Under the pieces are notes generated by a model. That model did not search any database and was not told the DNA's origin. It worked only from the letters and a program-made list of their open reading frames with translations. Positions 8,571 to 16,563 of a stretch of 64,000 nucleotides of DNA are shown here, piece after piece (within the stretch, counting starts at the first letter, position 1; every line of letters begins with the position of its first letter). The stretch covers positions 186,001 to 250,000 of the forward strand of contig JBGANS010000006.1 of assembly GCA_044222195.1 (NCBI GenBank). Direction: 5' to 3'. The stretch is from JAHBXE01 sp044222195. Lineage in GTDB: Bacteria; Planctomycetota; Phycisphaerae; Phycisphaerales; UBA1924. The translations under genes and the position numbers were made by a program.

Positions 8571-8957
8571 CTACTTTCTTCCCCACATCGCGACCGCGAC
8601 GGCGACCAGGATCAAACCCATGGCGACCAGTTCGTTCACGCGGGGTTTTTCGTGCGCGACCACGATGGTGAACACGGTGAACACGGCTAGCGTGATCGCT
8701 TCCTGCATGATCTTGAGTTGCGGCAGCGTGAACGGACCGCCGTGATCGACGTGCCCGAAGCGGTTGGCCGGAACCTGCAGGATGTACTCGGGGAGCGCGA
8801 TGAGCCATGACACGCCGATCGCCATGAGCAAAGGCCAGGCCTTCTGCTTTACGTGGTAGTACCACGCAAAGGTCATAAAGGAGTTGGACCCGATAAGCAG
8901 CAGAACGGTGATGAGCCAGCGGGGCACGAGCGGGTCTGCGGTGGGCATGGCCAGCAT
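8571..8957 (-). CDS. DUF486 / DMT-superfamily small membrane protein
   Basis: 128 residues from ATG 8957 (MLAMPTADPL); ATG 8948 is also possible. Four hydrophobic helices are visible, with hallmark stretches NSFMTFAWYYHVK and PEYILQVPANRFGH. These are strongly typical of DUF486, a one-domain family of the drug/metabolite transporter superfamily. Transported substrate is unknown for the family. It is the first gene of a tight three-gene minus-strand unit with the two zinc-ribbon proteins. Confidence 0.85.
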   Translation of the reverse strand: MLAMPTADPLVPRWLITVLLLIGSNSFMTFAWYYHVKQKAWPLLMAIGVSWLIALPEYILQVPANRFGHVDHGGPFTLPQLKIMQEAITLAVFTVFTIVVAHEKPRVNELVAMGLILVAVAVAMWGRK

Positions 8958-9103
8958 GGTACAGCAACTGTTTTCAGATGAGGGCCGCGCCACCCTCGCA
9001 GATTGAACTCGGGGCCGTCCGCTAAGCGATCGGCGCCTTATCCGACAGTTGGCGTAGGCCGATGCATGCAGGCGTTCCACCAGGGTCCCAGAGGAGAGTC
9101 TGC

Positions 9104-10222
9104 ATGCTGCGCGTGTCCCTCGCCGTTGCACCGTTCCTGTGCGCTTCGACAGCACTCGCCGACAACCCGCCGCAGTACATGGTCCAGGTCATTGGCGGCC
9201 TGGATCAACCTCCGGCCTCCGGGCTCATCAGCATGCCGCTGGGGTTGAACAACAACGGCCGGACCGTCGGATACGCCGCGACGAGCGCTTCGCAGTCACA
9301 GATCCTGAACTGGAAAGGTGGAGCGCCATCGGTCGTGACGCCGGTACCGGGCACGAACCGGTCGTTCGGGTCGAAGGTGAACATCCTGGGGCGCATCGCC
9401 GGCGCGGCGTACGTCACGGACTCCTCGGGCGCGATCCTGCAGTCGCGGGCCGTGTATTGGAGGGGGCTGGTTCCCCAGCAACTCGGAACGCTCGGCGGGC
9501 TCAACGCCGCGGCCCTTGGAATCAATGACTCGGACCGGGTCGTGGGATACTCCACTCTTGCCGGCGAGAGCCAGGTCCGGGCGTTTCAATGGGCCAACGG
9601 CGTGATGCTGCCGTTGCCGACGCCGGCCGGCGCAACGCAGACGTACGCGTACGACATTTCGAACAACAATCACATCGTCGGCGTCTACGCGGGGTCGTTC
9701 CCGGCCCGGCCGGTGATGTGGCAGAACGGACAGATGGTCCAGTTGGCAATCCCGGGATGGTCGCGCACGGGCCAGGCCAGCGCCGTCAACGACGCCGGCG
9801 TCGCGGTGGGAAACTACGAGATCAACCAGGCCAACGGCACCTTCGCCGCGGTCGCGTGGTCGGGCGGGCAGCGGCTGGAGCTCGGCAACCTCGGCGGGCC
9901 GTTCCCGTACGCCGTGGCGAGCGACATCAACAACCGCGGGCAGATCGTGGGCACGTCGAACAGCGCGAACGGGTACACCGGCTTTGTGTGGATCAACGGG
10001 CAGATGTACGACCTGCGGTCGCGCCTCGTCGCGGGCTCGCCCGATGTGCAGATCACCTCGGCTCTGGCGATCAACGACTTTGGGCAGATCGCCGCGGCGG
10101 CGGTCGTCGGCGGACGGACCACGGCGATCCTGCTGATCCCGGTCACCGACTCGACGCCCTCGCCGGGGTCACTCAGCCTGCTCGGCGCCTTCGGCCTTCT
10201 CGCCTGGCGTCGGCGGCGCTGA
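9104..10222 (+). CDS. Exported HAF-repeat protein with PEP-CTERM-like tail
   Basis: 372 residues. ATG 9104 is chosen because GAGGAGAG (9091-9098) is an excellent ribosome-binding site and the encoded N-terminus is a clean signal peptide (MLRVSLAVAPFLCASTALA). About six repeats carry the HAF-type pattern INDxGxxVGY (GINDSDRVVGYS, DINNRGQIVGTS, AINDFGQIAAAA). The C-terminus, SPGSLSLLGAFGLLAWRRRR, is a short hydrophobic helix followed by an arginine cluster, as in PEP-CTERM/exosortase-type sorting signals; the glycine-serine-proline motif here is PSPGS. It is probably a surface or exopolysaccharide-associated protein. Its last 54 bp overlap the convergent EamA gene. Confidence 0.85.
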   Translation: MLRVSLAVAPFLCASTALADNPPQYMVQVIGGLDQPPASGLISMPLGLNNNGRTVGYAATSASQSQILNWKGGAPSVVTPVPGTNRSFGSKVNILGRIAGAAYVTDSSGAILQSRAVYWRGLVPQQLGTLGGLNAAALGINDSDRVVGYSTLAGESQVRAFQWANGVMLPLPTPAGATQTYAYDISNNNHIVGVYAGSFPARPVMWQNGQMVQLAIPGWSRTGQASAVNDAGVAVGNYEINQANGTFAAVAWSGGQRLELGNLGGPFPYAVASDINNRGQIVGTSNSANGYTGFVWINGQMYDLRSRLVAGSPDVQITSALAINDFGQIAAAAVVGGRTTAILLIPVTDSTPSPGSLSLLGAFGLLAWRRRR

Positions 10223-11176
10223 AGCGCGGGCGGTCACGATGACCGCGACAGAACCGATGATGATGGTCGCTGCGGCGATGGTGCGTGGGGACAGCGCCTC
10301 GCCCCCGATTGCCCAGCCGATGGTCACGGCGACAATGGGGTTGACGTAGGCGTAGGTGGCGACGCGGGCCGCCGGGGCGACGCTGAGCAACCAGATGTAC
10401 GAGCTGTACCCGACGAGCGAGCCGAAAACGATCAAGTACGCCAGCGCGAACGTGGGCTTGTACGACGCGAAAGCGGTGCTCGACGAGAGCCGGGCCGGTT
10501 CGCCCAGCGCGAGCGACGCCAGCAGGAGCAGCACTCCGCCGCAGATGAGCTGCATCCCGGTGTCGCGGAACGGGAAGTCTCCGGCGCCGTCGGCATTGCG
10601 GGAGCGGCGCGAGTAGATCGAGCCGCACGCCCAGGAGAGCGACGAAACCAGGCACGCCCCGATCGCCAGGGCTTCCAAGGTCTTGTCGCCGGTTCCCGAG
10701 GCGCCGACGGCCGCGACGATCCGGGGTGCGACCAGGAACACGACGCCGGCGAGGCCGACCAGGACGCCGATCAGAATCACGGGGCTGGGGTTCACGCGGC
10801 GGCCGCTCGGATCGCGGGGTCGGTCGAGGACCACCATCCACAGCGGCAGCATGCCGACGATGACGGCGATGAGCCCCGAGGGGGCGTAGCGGCTGGCAAG
10901 CGTGACCAGACCGTTGCCGCCGAGCAGGAGCAGCCCGCCGATGATCGCGGCTCGGTTCCAGGCCACCGGCGACGGCCGCGCGGCGCCGCGCAGGCGAACG
11001 AAGCCGTAGATCAGCAGCCCGGCGATGAGGTTGCGCACCGCGGCCATGAAGAAGGGTGGGTACCCCTGGACGGCTTCCTTGATGCCGAGGTACGTCGAGC
11101 CCCAGAAAAAGTAGAGCGAACCCATCGCGAGCGCGATCATGACGGGCGAGGCGCGTGGCCGGCTCGGCGTGTTCAT
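10169..11176 (-). CDS. EamA (DMT) family transporter
   Basis: 335 residues with ten predicted hydrophobic helices in two EamA repeats. FWGSTYLGIKEAVQ in helix 1 is the standard EamA opening, and helix 9-10 contains YAYVNPIVAVTIGW, the conserved second-repeat motif. Members export metabolites or amino acids; the substrate is not readable. Its 3' end overlaps the convergent HAF-repeat gene by 54 bp; the overlapping part encodes a polar tail (PPTPGEKAEGAEQAE) that may be dispensable. Confidence 0.9.
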   Translation of the reverse strand: MNTPSRPRASPVMIALAMGSLYFFWGSTYLGIKEAVQGYPPFFMAAVRNLIAGLLIYGFVRLRGAARPSPVAWNRAAIIGGLLLLGGNGLVTLASRYAPSGLIAVIVGMLPLWMVVLDRPRDPSGRRVNPSPVILIGVLVGLAGVVFLVAPRIVAAVGASGTGDKTLEALAIGACLVSSLSWACGSIYSRRSRNADGAGDFPFRDTGMQLICGGVLLLLASLALGEPARLSSSTAFASYKPTFALAYLIVFGSLVGYSSYIWLLSVAPAARVATYAYVNPIVAVTIGWAIGGEALSPRTIAAATIIIGSVAVIVTARASAPPTPGEKAEGAEQAE

Positions 11177-11195
11177 GGACCCCCGCCCTGCGTGA

Positions 11196-12167
11196 TCAGT
11201 CTTCGGGGATGTGGTCGCTGGTCACGATCTCGCGGAAACGCGTGCGCAGCTTCCGGGTGATCGGGCCTTCGCCGTCGGTGATTCGGAAGTCGCCCACGGA
11301 GTGGACGGCGATGATCTCGGCCGCGGTGCCTGTGAGAAAGACCTCGTCGGCGCCGAGCACATCGTCAAGCCGCATGAGCCTCTCTTCGCAGGGGACCTTG
11401 CAGTCGCGCGAGAGCGTGCTCATGACAAAGCCGCGGGTGACGCCCTCGAGCAGGCCCGACTGGCCGCAGACCGGGGGAGGCGTGTACATCTTCCCATTCT
11501 TGATGATGAAGATGTTGTCGCCCGTGCACTCGGTGACGTAGCCATCGGTCGAGAGCATGATGGCTTCATCGCAGCCGGCTTCGATCGCCTCAACTTTGGC
11601 GAGGATGTTGTTGAGGTAGTTCAGGCTCTTGATGCGGGGGTCGAGGCAGGCGATGGGCGTCTTGGGCCGGTGCGCGACCACTACCTTCATCCCGGACTTG
11701 TACGCATCCTCCGGATAGAGACGGATCTGATCAGCGATGCAGATCACGCCGGCCGTGGGGCAGCGGCGCGGGTCCAGACCGAGCGTGCCAAAGCCGCGGG
11801 TGATCACCAGTCGGATGTAGCCATCGACTAGGTTGTTCGCCGCGATGCACTCGCGCTGGATGCGGACCATTTCCGTCGGGTTGACGGGGATTTTGAGCTT
11901 GATGGCGTCAGCGCAGCGGTAGAGCCGGTTCATGTGCTGTTCGCACTTGAAGATCTTGGACTTGTAGACGCGGATGCCTTCGAACACGCCGTCGCCGTAG
12001 AGCAGGCCGTGGTCGTAGACCGAGACCATCGCCTGGCTCTTGGGCAGGAGCTTCCCGTTGACGTGGATCAGCGGGCGGTCCGCGCCCTGGTCATGACCCG
12101 CATCCTGAGGCTTTTCGGCCTTGCCGGGTGAGGTTCTGGCCTTGGGACCTGCTGCTGCCTGTGTCAT
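11196..12167 (-). CDS. ilvE: Branched-chain amino acid aminotransferase (class IV PLP)
   Basis: 323 residues from ATG 12167, preceded by GGAGGG. The open frame continues upstream, but no good start lies there. GDGVFEGIRVY is the fold-type IV entrance motif, SLNYLNNILAK holds the PLP lysine (IKSLNYL), and DGYVTECTGDNIF carries the glutamate that contacts the pyridine ring. The enzyme interconverts branched-chain amino acids and 2-oxo acids in the cytoplasm. An N-terminal extension of ~35 residues rich in Ala, Gly and Lys precedes the catalytic domain. It lies 77 nt after pheT on the same strand, probably co-transcribed. Confidence 0.9.
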   Translation of the reverse strand: MTQAAAGPKARTSPGKAEKPQDAGHDQGADRPLIHVNGKLLPKSQAMVSVYDHGLLYGDGVFEGIRVYKSKIFKCEQHMNRLYRCADAIKLKIPVNPTEMVRIQRECIAANNLVDGYIRLVITRGFGTLGLDPRRCPTAGVICIADQIRLYPEDAYKSGMKVVVAHRPKTPIACLDPRIKSLNYLNNILAKVEAIEAGCDEAIMLSTDGYVTECTGDNIFIIKNGKMYTPPPVCGQSGLLEGVTRGFVMSTLSRDCKVPCEERLMRLDDVLGADEVFLTGTAAEIIAVHSVGDFRITDGEGPITRKLRTRFREIVTSDHIPED

Positions 12168-12244
12168 GGGGCGCCCTCCATTGCTGTAAGAACGATCATA
12201 AGCGGTCCGCGGTTCGATGTCTCCGCGCGGTTGACCGTTCCGGC

Positions 12245-14323
12245 TCACGTCCGGAGTGTCGCACCGAGCTGTTGGCCCGCCAGCGACACCACGGCCGAAA
12301 CCTGCGGATCGACCTCTTCGTGCCTCAGCGTGCGTGATGGATCGCGGAAAAGCATCCGCAGCGTTACGGACTTCTTGCCCGGGCCGATCTGCTTGCCGCG
12401 GTAGGTACCGATAAACGCGGTGCTCTCCAGCCGGTCGATCCCGGCGTTCGCAACCAGACGGTGGACCGAGTCCCACGCGACCGATTCATCCACGATGAGC
12501 GACAGGTCCCGCTCGATGCTGGGGAAGGCCGGAAGCGCGGCGACCCGGGCGCGGGGAGGATACAGGGCCACCAGCGGTGCGAGTTCGACTTCCGCCGCGA
12601 CAACCGGAATATCCAGCCCGAAAAGCCGCTGGACCTCGCTCGTGATCGCCCCGAACTGGCCGACGACTTCGCCGGCGACGGCCACATGGGCACTCGCCGC
12701 CGGTTCGAACGCGGCGCAGCGGGGCGAGCCCGGGCGAATGTCCACCGCCCCGGCCCCGCCCATGGCTTCGCCAACGGTTTCCAGCGCACCGCGGAGGAGG
12801 CGGACGGCTCGCTGGCGGTCTTCGACGCTCGCGGCCTTTCCCTTGTCAACGCCGTGCACATCCATGAGCAGGGCCAATGTCCGACGCTCGACGACCTTGC
12901 CGGCGGTGTCCTGGCTGAACACCGCGGACACTTCGAAAAGACGCGTGCCGCAGTCCGAAGCCACCCCGGCGTCGCTGTTGGCCTTGCGGCATTGCAGCAG
13001 GCCTGCCAGCGAGCTGGGCCTGAGCGTGCCGTCGAGCTTGCGGCGGTCGTCATCAACGGCGAGCGTGGTGTGCCCGGCAGGCAGGAAAGGGGCCGCGTGC
13101 CCGGGCGTCACAAAGCTGAACGTCACCGTTTCGTAGAAACCAAGGCCCGCGAGCGTGTGGCCCATCGCCCGCGCGGCGGTTTCGGAGGTCTGTGGCGGAC
13201 GCACAGAAATGGATATTCGATCGAGCACAGGAACCCGGTCCAGGCCGTGAACACGGGCCACTTCTTCGATGAGATCGACCTCGCGCTCGAGGTCCAGGCG
13301 GAACGCGGGGATGCGGCAGCGAAGCATTCCCGGCGACTCACGCTCCACGCCGATAGACAGCGACCGCAGCACCGACTCGATCTCGCCGTCGTCAACGGCG
13401 ACGCCGAGCAGGTCGCGGCATCGCTGCGGACGCATGCGGACCTGCCGCGGGGGCGGCAACGGTGTTCCCGCGTCGAGCATCCCCGTGCACAACGTTCCAC
13501 CGCCGAGGTCCGCGATCAAAGCGGCGGCGAGCCGTGCCGGGTCATCGATGGTCCTGGCGTCCACGCCTCGCTCAAAGCGGTGGCCGGCGTCCGTCCGAAC
13601 CTGGTGACGGCGGGCGGCCTTGCGGACGGAGACCGGGTCCCAGGTCGCGGCCTCGAGCACCACATCCCGCGTATCTGGCCCAACCTCGGAGTCGGCGCCG
13701 CCGATGACTCCGGCCAGGGATTGGGCCTTGTGTTCGTCCGCGACAACCATCTCGTCCGACCTGAGCTTGCGGGCCTTGCCGTCGAGGGTGGTCAGCGCCT
13801 CACCCTCGCGGGCCATGCGGACGACCAGTGTCCGCCCCGCGAGTTTGGCGAGGTCAAAGGCGTGGGTCGGCTGGCCGTACAGGAAGTTGATGTAGTTGGT
13901 GACGTCGACGATGGTGTTGATCGATCGCTGCCCGACGGACTCAAGCAGGGTGACGAGCCAGGAGGGGCTGGGGCCAACCTTGACGCCGCGGATGACGTGC
14001 GCCGTGAATCGCGGGCATGTGGCCGGGATGTTGTTCTGAAGCCGCACCGCGTCGGTCACCGGCCCGGCGGCCGTCACGCTGGGAATTTGCGGGAGCCGGA
14101 GTTCGCGTCCGGTCCTCGCGGCGATTTCTCGCGCCAGGCCGATATGCGAGAGGCAGTCGCCGCGGTTGGAGGTGACCTCCACCTCGAGGCGCGTGTCGCC
14201 ACCGGGCACCGATTCACGTGCATCGATCGGGAATCCGGCGTCCGTGAGCAGGGCCTCGACGCGGTCGGCGCCCTGGGCCTCGCCCCCGAGAAGTTGATTG
14301 AGCCAGCGAACGCTCGCTTTCAT
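12245..14323 (-). CDS. pheT: Phenylalanine--tRNA ligase beta subunit, short form
   Basis: 692 residues from ATG 14323 (MKASVRWLNQLL). The order is a B1-like start, B3/B4 (VDVTNYINFLYGQPTHAFD, B3_4), B5, the catalytic-like core, and a C-terminal anticodon-binding FDX-ACB domain (FPSIERDLSLIVD). Compared with the ~795-residue bacterial form, the insert between residues ~40 and 150 is missing. The chain goes from TDAGFPIDARESVPGG directly to LEVEVTSNRGDCLSHIG, so the OB-fold (EMAP-II-like) tRNA-binding domain is absent. The alpha subunit gene is not in the window. It should still pair with PheS to charge tRNA-Phe. Confidence 0.93.
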   Translation of the reverse strand: MKASVRWLNQLLGGEAQGADRVEALLTDAGFPIDARESVPGGDTRLEVEVTSNRGDCLSHIGLAREIAARTGRELRLPQIPSVTAAGPVTDAVRLQNNIPATCPRFTAHVIRGVKVGPSPSWLVTLLESVGQRSINTIVDVTNYINFLYGQPTHAFDLAKLAGRTLVVRMAREGEALTTLDGKARKLRSDEMVVADEHKAQSLAGVIGGADSEVGPDTRDVVLEAATWDPVSVRKAARRHQVRTDAGHRFERGVDARTIDDPARLAAALIADLGGGTLCTGMLDAGTPLPPPRQVRMRPQRCRDLLGVAVDDGEIESVLRSLSIGVERESPGMLRCRIPAFRLDLEREVDLIEEVARVHGLDRVPVLDRISISVRPPQTSETAARAMGHTLAGLGFYETVTFSFVTPGHAAPFLPAGHTTLAVDDDRRKLDGTLRPSSLAGLLQCRKANSDAGVASDCGTRLFEVSAVFSQDTAGKVVERRTLALLMDVHGVDKGKAASVEDRQRAVRLLRGALETVGEAMGGAGAVDIRPGSPRCAAFEPAASAHVAVAGEVVGQFGAITSEVQRLFGLDIPVVAAEVELAPLVALYPPRARVAALPAFPSIERDLSLIVDESVAWDSVHRLVANAGIDRLESTAFIGTYRGKQIGPGKKSVTLRMLFRDPSRTLRHEEVDPQVSAVVSLAGQQLGATLRT

Positions 14324-14368
14324 GCGGGCCAAGGATAGGAATCGGGCGAAGAGCTCGCGGCCGGTATC

Positions 14369-14947
14369 ATGTCGAGCATGACGGTGAAGTCGCCAAAGCG
14401 TGTTCGAGGGTTGCCGGGCGTCTGGACGGGGCTGGCCGTGTTCGTGGTCGTGCTGGTGGGTGCCGGCTGTGGCGCCAAGGCCCTGCCCAAGGTGTCAACA
14501 CCGGCTCGGGCGCTTCCGGATGATCGGCCCCGCGACCTCGCCATCGCGGCGACCGTGTTTTCTCCTCGCGTTCCGCTGCCAGACACGCAGTTGCCCCGGT
14601 CCCTGCGGCCGGCCCGCTACATCGTCGAAGCCGATGGGGTGCTCCGCTCGACACAAGGACAGGCGGCCAGCTCGTTTCCCCCACGGACCCGGCAACTCAC
14701 ACCCCGGGAAGTGGATCAACTGTGGCGGTTGCTTCGGGACTCAGGGCTGCTCGACGAGGGGAACCCCGCACGGCTGACCGATCCAGAAGGAGCCGTGAGG
14801 TCGGGCGACAAGACGACGGCGATGGTCTACGTGTCGTTCGAGGGGCGTCGGACGACCCTTCGCGTGCTTCTTGATCGTTCCTCACCCGATGCGATCGAGG
14901 CGGAACGGCTGGTGGACCGGCTGGCGGAGCTTTCCTGGGTGCAATAG
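14369..14947 (+). CDS. Lipoprotein of unknown function
   Basis: 192 residues; ATG 14378 is an alternative start. The N-terminus is basic, followed by a hydrophobic stretch ending in a lipobox, LVGAGC, so the mature protein should be lipid-anchored at Cys ~33. The remainder is soluble, with LTPREVDQLWRLLRDSGLLD as the most structured-looking segment. No enzyme motif is recognised. It is divergent from pheT with 45 nt between starts, and is followed by a weak hairpin-T signal at 14954. Confidence 0.75.
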   Translation: MSSMTVKSPKRVRGLPGVWTGLAVFVVVLVGAGCGAKALPKVSTPARALPDDRPRDLAIAATVFSPRVPLPDTQLPRSLRPARYIVEADGVLRSTQGQAASSFPPRTRQLTPREVDQLWRLLRDSGLLDEGNPARLTDPEGAVRSGDKTTAMVYVSFEGRRTTLRVLLDRSSPDAIEAERLVDRLAELSWVQ

Positions 14948-14953
14948 CAGCTT

Positions 14954-14973
14954 CGGGTAGCGACCCGCGTTTT
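14954..14973 (+). terminator. Weak intrinsic terminator candidate
   Basis: A 5-bp stem CGGGT/ACCCG with AGCG loop, followed by CGTTTT, lies 7 nt after the lipoprotein stop. The stem is short, so the call is tentative. Confidence 0.3.
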
Positions 14974-15060
14974 GGGGTACCATCGGCATCCGGCCCCCCG
15001 TCGCACCGTTGGTTCTACGTGTTCTGGAGCGCCGGGGCGTGTTTTCCCAGGAAGTGAATC

Positions 15061-15624
15061 ATGACTCCCAACGGGGATGAGAAGGTGTGCGGGAGTGGAT
15101 GTGGGTGTGGACGGGCTTCACACCCCGTGCCCAGGGCTGCGGTCGCCATGCTGGACCAGTGCGCCGCGTTCATTCGTGCGGTGCCGGTGGATTCGTACAC
15201 GGCCCAGTCCGAGACCCTCAAGGGCGGGACAATCGGCAAGCACATTCGCCACACGCTGGACCACTTCCGGGCGGCGCTCAACGGCACCCAAGGCGTCATC
15301 GACTATGACCATCGCGAGCGGGATGTCCCGATGGAAGCGGACCCCGAGGAGGCACTGCGGGCGATCGATGGGCTTCAAGGGCAGTTACGGACCCTCAGAA
15401 CGGCCGTGCTCGAGTCGCCGGTCAGGGTTCGAATCATGGTGGCTGGTGACGGGACCGAGACGGAACTGACCTCCACGCTCGCGCGAGAGCTCGCGTTTGC
15501 GACCCACCACGCCGTTCACCACCAGGCGATGCTGGGCGCGATGGCGGGCGAGTTTGGGCTGGTTGTTGGGGCGGAGTTCGGCAAAGCTCCGTCAACGATT
15601 TCCTACGAACGGGCACGACAGTAA
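15061..15624 (+). CDS. DinB-like four-helix metal-binding protein
   Basis: 187 residues with AGGAAG upstream of ATG 15061. Three histidine clusters lie where the DinB/YfiT superfamily binds metal: GKHIRHTLDHF (~residues 60-70) and THHAVHHQAML (~155-165). The fold is likely a four-helix bundle; family members act as thiol-dependent transferases or have no known activity. The N-terminus has an odd Cys-rich segment, CGSGCGCG, just before the bundle. Neighbours give no functional clue. Confidence 0.7.
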   Translation: MTPNGDEKVCGSGCGCGRASHPVPRAAVAMLDQCAAFIRAVPVDSYTAQSETLKGGTIGKHIRHTLDHFRAALNGTQGVIDYDHRERDVPMEADPEEALRAIDGLQGQLRTLRTAVLESPVRVRIMVAGDGTETELTSTLARELAFATHHAVHHQAMLGAMAGEFGLVVGAEFGKAPSTISYERARQ

Positions 15625-15692
15625 ACAGCTTGCTAACATTCCCGTCGACCAAGCAGCGAACCCGGATTGAGGCCTTCCTGCATCTGATCTGA

Positions 15693-16505
15693 ATGTGCAC
15701 GATCTCCGTCATTCCCGTCCGTTCCCCGTTGGGTGTCGAGCGAGTCCAATTCGGGGCGGCGACCGGTTTTCGCATCGTCTGCAATCGCGATGAGGATCGG
15801 CGTCGGGCTCCGGCTGGTCAACCCAAGTGGCGCGCCATCGATCGGGCCGGCATCGCTGGTTCCCGGGCGATCTGGCCCATGGACATGGAGGCGGGCGGCA
15901 CGTGGATAGCCGCGGGTGAGCATGGGCTGGCGTTGTGCCTTCTGAACCTGAATCCCGAGCCGCCGCTGAATCTTCGCGGTGTCCGCGGGCTGAAGTCCCG
16001 GGGCCTCATTATCCCGGCGTTGATCGGCGCCACGGATGTCCGCGAAGCGATGAAGCGGCTGGAGCGGCTGAGCCTCAAACACTTCGCCCCGTTCCGCTTG
16101 GTCGGCGTGGACGGCCGAGCGCCGACGCTGGCCGTGAGCGAGGCCCGCTGGGACCGCACCCAGCTGGTTGTCTCCGGTCACGATGAGCGGCCGATGTGCT
16201 TTGCAAGTTCCGGCCTTGGTGACAGCCGAGTGGCCGCCCGGCTCGATCTCTTCGAAGAAATGGTGATCGACGGCGAAGGCGCCATCGCGGACCGGCAGGA
16301 TGAGTTCCATCGGCACACATGGCCCGACCGCCCCGAGATCAGCGTGCTCATGAGCCGGGATGAGGCCAGGACCGTGTCTGTGACGACCGTCGAAGCGATT
16401 CCCGACGGGCGTGGCATGTGGGACATCACCATGGAATACCAGCCGGTTCGGGCCGAGACCGAGGTTGCAGCGGTGACGGCCCGGCGGGCGGCGGGTATGC
16501 GGTAG
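15693..16505 (+). CDS. NRDE family (TANGO2-like) protein
   Basis: 270 residues. It begins MCT, leaving Cys2 as possible N-terminal nucleophile after methionine removal, and contains the family-defining CNRDEDR (~residues 29-35), then GGTWIAAGEHG. These features define the NRDE/TANGO2 family, which has an Ntn-hydrolase-like appearance. Family members in eukaryotes are linked to heme/lipid handling; bacterial function is not settled. The family is often ~250-280 residues, so this is full length. Confidence 0.85.
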   Translation: MCTISVIPVRSPLGVERVQFGAATGFRIVCNRDEDRRRAPAGQPKWRAIDRAGIAGSRAIWPMDMEAGGTWIAAGEHGLALCLLNLNPEPPLNLRGVRGLKSRGLIIPALIGATDVREAMKRLERLSLKHFAPFRLVGVDGRAPTLAVSEARWDRTQLVVSGHDERPMCFASSGLGDSRVAARLDLFEEMVIDGEGAIADRQDEFHRHTWPDRPEISVLMSRDEARTVSVTTVEAIPDGRGMWDITMEYQPVRAETEVAAVTARRAAGMR

Positions 16506-16563
16506 GCGAACAATGGTGGGTTGTGGACGGGCGCTGGCCCCGGCGGACGGCAGGTGGAAGCCA

